DNA from: a virus | DNA length: 31,037 nucleotides | Reading direction: 5' to 3' (one strand) | IMG/VR virus record: IMGVR_UViG_3300023251_000011 | Coordinates: 1 to 31,037 of that record | Part shown: piece after piece, positions 29,659 through 31,037 of the stretch | How the letters are laid out: each line of letters begins with the position of its first letter | How positions within the stretch are numbered: position 1 is the first letter of the stretch | Notes under the pieces: model-generated | Told to the model about the DNA's origin: nothing | What the model saw: only the letters and a program-made list of their open reading frames with translations | Databases searched by the model: none | Position numbers and translations under genes: made by a program

Positions 29659-30127
29659 ATTATTCGGCGGCAAAATTGTCGAAGACGTAGGGGCCGCGAT
29701 TGACGGCTTAACAACTAGCAACGCCGAAAAAAGCGCGGCAAAAAATACGATTGCTAAAACCGTGCTCGATTCACTTAACAGACTTGGAGACGCGCAAAGA
29801 GACGTCCTAGTGACAGAACTTAAAGGCAATAAGATCCAGAGAATGTGGCGGCCCGTGACAATGCTCGCCTTTGTTTTTATTGTGATATTTCATTTTTTTA
29901 TTTACCCTTTGATAAGAGTATTTAATCCAGAGTTGCCAGAGTTGCCAGAACTTGAGGCTTATTTCTGGGAGCTTCTAAAAATTGGCCTCGGTGGTTACGT
30001 TGTCGGCCGGTCGGTTGAGAAAGTTGCCGAGACTATGACAAAGAACACGGATTTATCTTTTTTAAAGAGAAAAGACCGCAAAAGGGCAATGAAGGAACAG
30101 TTTGACGTTGACACCTCAGAAGACTAG
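29642..30127 (+). CDS. 3-TM holin-like protein (GTA_holin_3TM)
   Basis: 161 residues. An N-terminal amphipathic helix (MKWLTELFGGKIVEDVGAAI) and helical RNA-like spacer precede RMWRPVTMLAFVFIVIFHFF (67-86), the R-P-x-x-M signature of the GTA/3TM holin family. A second span lies at about 106-122 (AYFWELLKIGLGGYVVGRSV), followed by a charged tail (KRKDRKRAMKEQF). Position after the endolysin and before a terminator closes the lysis cassette. Confidence 0.85.
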   Translation: MKWLTELFGGKIVEDVGAAIDGLTTSNAEKSAAKNTIAKTVLDSLNRLGDAQRDVLVTELKGNKIQRMWRPVTMLAFVFIVIFHFFIYPLIRVFNPELPELPELEAYFWELLKIGLGGYVVGRSVEKVAETMTKNTDLSFLKRKDRKRAMKEQFDVDTSED

Positions 30128-30143
30128 CGAAACAAGCCACCAG

Positions 30144-30183
30144 AACAACAAAGGGGCACCATTAGCGCACCTTTGTTGTTTTT
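30144..30183 (+). terminator. terminator at the end of the late operon
   Basis: AACAACAAAGG (30144-30154) pairs with CCTTTGTTGTT (30170-30180), an 11-bp perfect stem with a 15-base loop, followed by TTTG. It separates the late plus-strand operon from convergent minus-strand genes, and may serve both directions. Confidence 0.85.
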
Positions 30184-30203
30184 GTGTGGTCTATGACCTT
30201 TTA

Positions 30204-30395
30204 TTAATTAGACTCAAATGCAATGACTCCTAAAGATCCAGAAAGTCTTAGCGTTGTCATTCTTTTAGAGACTTGATACAACATGTCTCTAGTATCCATT
30301 TTATGCACACCTAAAGCTATCGCAGCTCTTAAAAACAAAGCCGCTCTTTTATGTCCAACGCTCGCACCTTTTCGAAATTTAATTTCTATAATCAT
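30204..30395 (-). CDS. small hypothetical protein (63 aa)
   Basis: Unrecognised basic protein (MIIEIKFRKGASVGHKRAAL at the N-terminus), convergent with the holin gene across the terminator. Its start lies 11 bases after the next upstream minus-strand stop, so it fits as the last gene of a minus-strand operon. Composition is natural for a real gene; no function visible. Confidence 0.55.
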   Translation of the reverse strand: MIIEIKFRKGASVGHKRAALFLRAAIALGVHKMDTRDMLYQVSKRMTTLRLSGSLGVIAFESN

Positions 30396-30406
30396 GGTTT
30401 TTAGAT

Positions 30407-30646
30407 TTATTGCTTTCGCTTCATTCTAACGCTTTCAGCGTGGAATTCGAAAAATAACCATTTAAAGGCGTAGCTCATTCGGTCGCGGGTTCCGATTGTC
30501 TGGGTGTGCGTTGAATGTTGGCGATATTTCCACCAAACAGGCAAGAGGTCGCAAGATATTTTCGGCAAAATGTAAAGCCTTGTTTGATATTTGCAGTCGT
30601 CAATTTTGACGGCTTCGCCTCGGGTTCTTTTTACTCTATCTTTCAT
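30407..30646 (-). CDS. hypothetical protein (79 aa)
   Basis: Starts immediately after the stop of the upstream ATPase-like gene (TAAATG on the minus strand). Rich in Trp, Tyr and basic residues (DLLPVWWKYRQHSTHTQTIG, YAFKWLFFEFHAES). A short aromatic strand followed by W-L-F-F recalls small phage proteins with a 'IFLP...W.....WLF' layout seen in Bacteroidetes prophages; this is a memory-based similarity. Possibly a small beta protein of the early minus-strand region. Confidence 0.6.
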   Translation of the reverse strand: MKDRVKRTRGEAVKIDDCKYQTRLYILPKISCDLLPVWWKYRQHSTHTQTIGTRDRMSYAFKWLFFEFHAESVRMKRKQ

Positions 30647-31037
30647 TTATTTCGTTTTTGTGGTTTCGTTTTGGGTGTCTTCGGAAAACTCGAGGCGAAG
30701 CTCCTTTTCGTTTCTGTCAACAAGTTCAACAAATAATTGTAAACCTTCGGCCTCAGCGAAAGCGCTAACGGCGTCAAGGCTCTCTTGATCTAAGAGAGAA
30801 CCCTCAAAGCGTGCGATCTTAACGTCACCTAACAGACCCGCCCCCAACTTGAGCCCCGCGACAATTTGCGCGGCCGTGTTATTCTGGTCTATATGGAAGG
30901 GTAACCCGTTAAGAGTAAAGCCGAGAGTTTCGTCATAATCAAAGCCCTCAATCGCTTTCGTATGCGAAGCAATTAGCGCTTTTTTCTCGGTAATTTTCGC
31001 GGCCTTTTCGGTTTTGGCCGTTTCCAGAGTGACCTCG
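30647..31037 (-). CDS. C-terminal part of a Rad50/SMC-like AAA ATPase (partial)
   Basis: The minus-strand frame is open from the right edge (31036) to TAA 30649-30647, at least 129 residues, with no Met needed before the window edge. It begins in a charged coil (EVTLETAKTEKAAKITEKKA). It then reads GFTLNGLPFHIDQNNTAAQI, VAGLKLG, and FEGSLLDQESLDAVSAFAEA before GLQLFVELVDRNEKELRL. This layout (small hydrophobic strand, ABC-signature-like segment, then GSLLD..SL...) resembles phage-encoded AAA_23/Rad50-like ATPases that assist recombination, where the GSLLD motif corresponds to the D-loop/Walker-B neighbourhood. The N-terminal P-loop lies outside the window. Confidence 0.72.
   Translation of the reverse strand, partial: EVTLETAKTEKAAKITEKKALIASHTKAIEGFDYDETLGFTLNGLPFHIDQNNTAAQIVAGLKLGAGLLGDVKIARFEGSLLDQESLDAVSAFAEAEGLQLFVELVDRNEKELRLEFSEDTQNETTKTK

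Noticed and set aside
30515-30788. Two plus-strand frames (30515-30736 and 30591-30788)
   Set aside because: They are shadows of the packed minus-strand genes with Phe/Ser-rich, unlikely composition.
1-31037. tRNA or rRNA genes
   Set aside because: I looked for cloverleaf-like segments in the gaps between genes and saw none; not excluded by computation.

Overview
This 31 kb window reads as most of a contractile-tailed temperate-type phage or prophage of a Bacteroidetes host. The host inference rests on three things. Start codons are preceded by A-rich leaders (often AAAACCAAA) rather than Shine-Dalgarno sequences. One TAnnTTTG-type promoter element is visible. The gene families are typical of Bacteroidetes phages: a BT4734-like/VirE primase-helicase, DUF2586-like sheath and DUF6046-like tail protein. 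The structural genes follow phage Mu order and ancestry (gp36-, gp29- and gp30/F-like proteins, virion morphogenesis protein, protease/scaffold, capsid, sheath, tube, tape measure, gpD/gp45/gp46/J baseplate). No Mu-type transposase is visible, so this looks like a Mu-like virion joined to a VirE replication module.

Layout. (1) 1-6202, plus strand: a tightly packed early/replication operon with small unknown genes, an SF2 helicase, an HNH-like protein and a 759-residue primase-helicase. It ends at a strong terminator (6234-6273). (2) 6188-6475: ten copies of GTTACAC/GTGTAAC, including a perfect 19-bp inverted repeat around an AT-rich core; this is a candidate replication origin or regulatory locus. 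(3) 6496-8171: VRR-NUC nuclease, a lipoprotein with an EF-hand/dockerin-like loop, and two small unknowns. (4) 8158-14853: terminase and head genes, including a MuF protein fused to a C-terminal HEFGH zincin-like domain. (5) 14854-16039: an accessory island with a terminator, two translationally coupled membrane proteins and a lone minus-strand HTH gene facing them. (6) 16040-18376: ClpP-like protease/scaffold, then a capsid protein with an unusually hydrophobic N-terminus, then a terminator. (7) 18403-28729: tail genes, including a tail assembly chaperone pair joined by a well-phased A AAA AAG -1 frameshift site, followed by baseplate and fibre genes. (8) 28739-30127: lysis cassette (TM/coiled-coil protein, CHAP-like endolysin, 3-TM holin) and terminator. 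(9) 30204-31037, minus strand: two small unknown genes and the C-terminal part of a probable Rad50/SMC-like AAA ATPase that runs off the window.

Most late genes overlap or abut by a few bases (ATGA or TAATG junctions), consistent with long polycistronic messages. The most unusual points are the MuF-zincin fusion, the GTGTAAC repeat locus, the programmed frameshift, the accessory island, the hydrophobic capsid N-terminus, and an apparent frame disruption in the first small gene.
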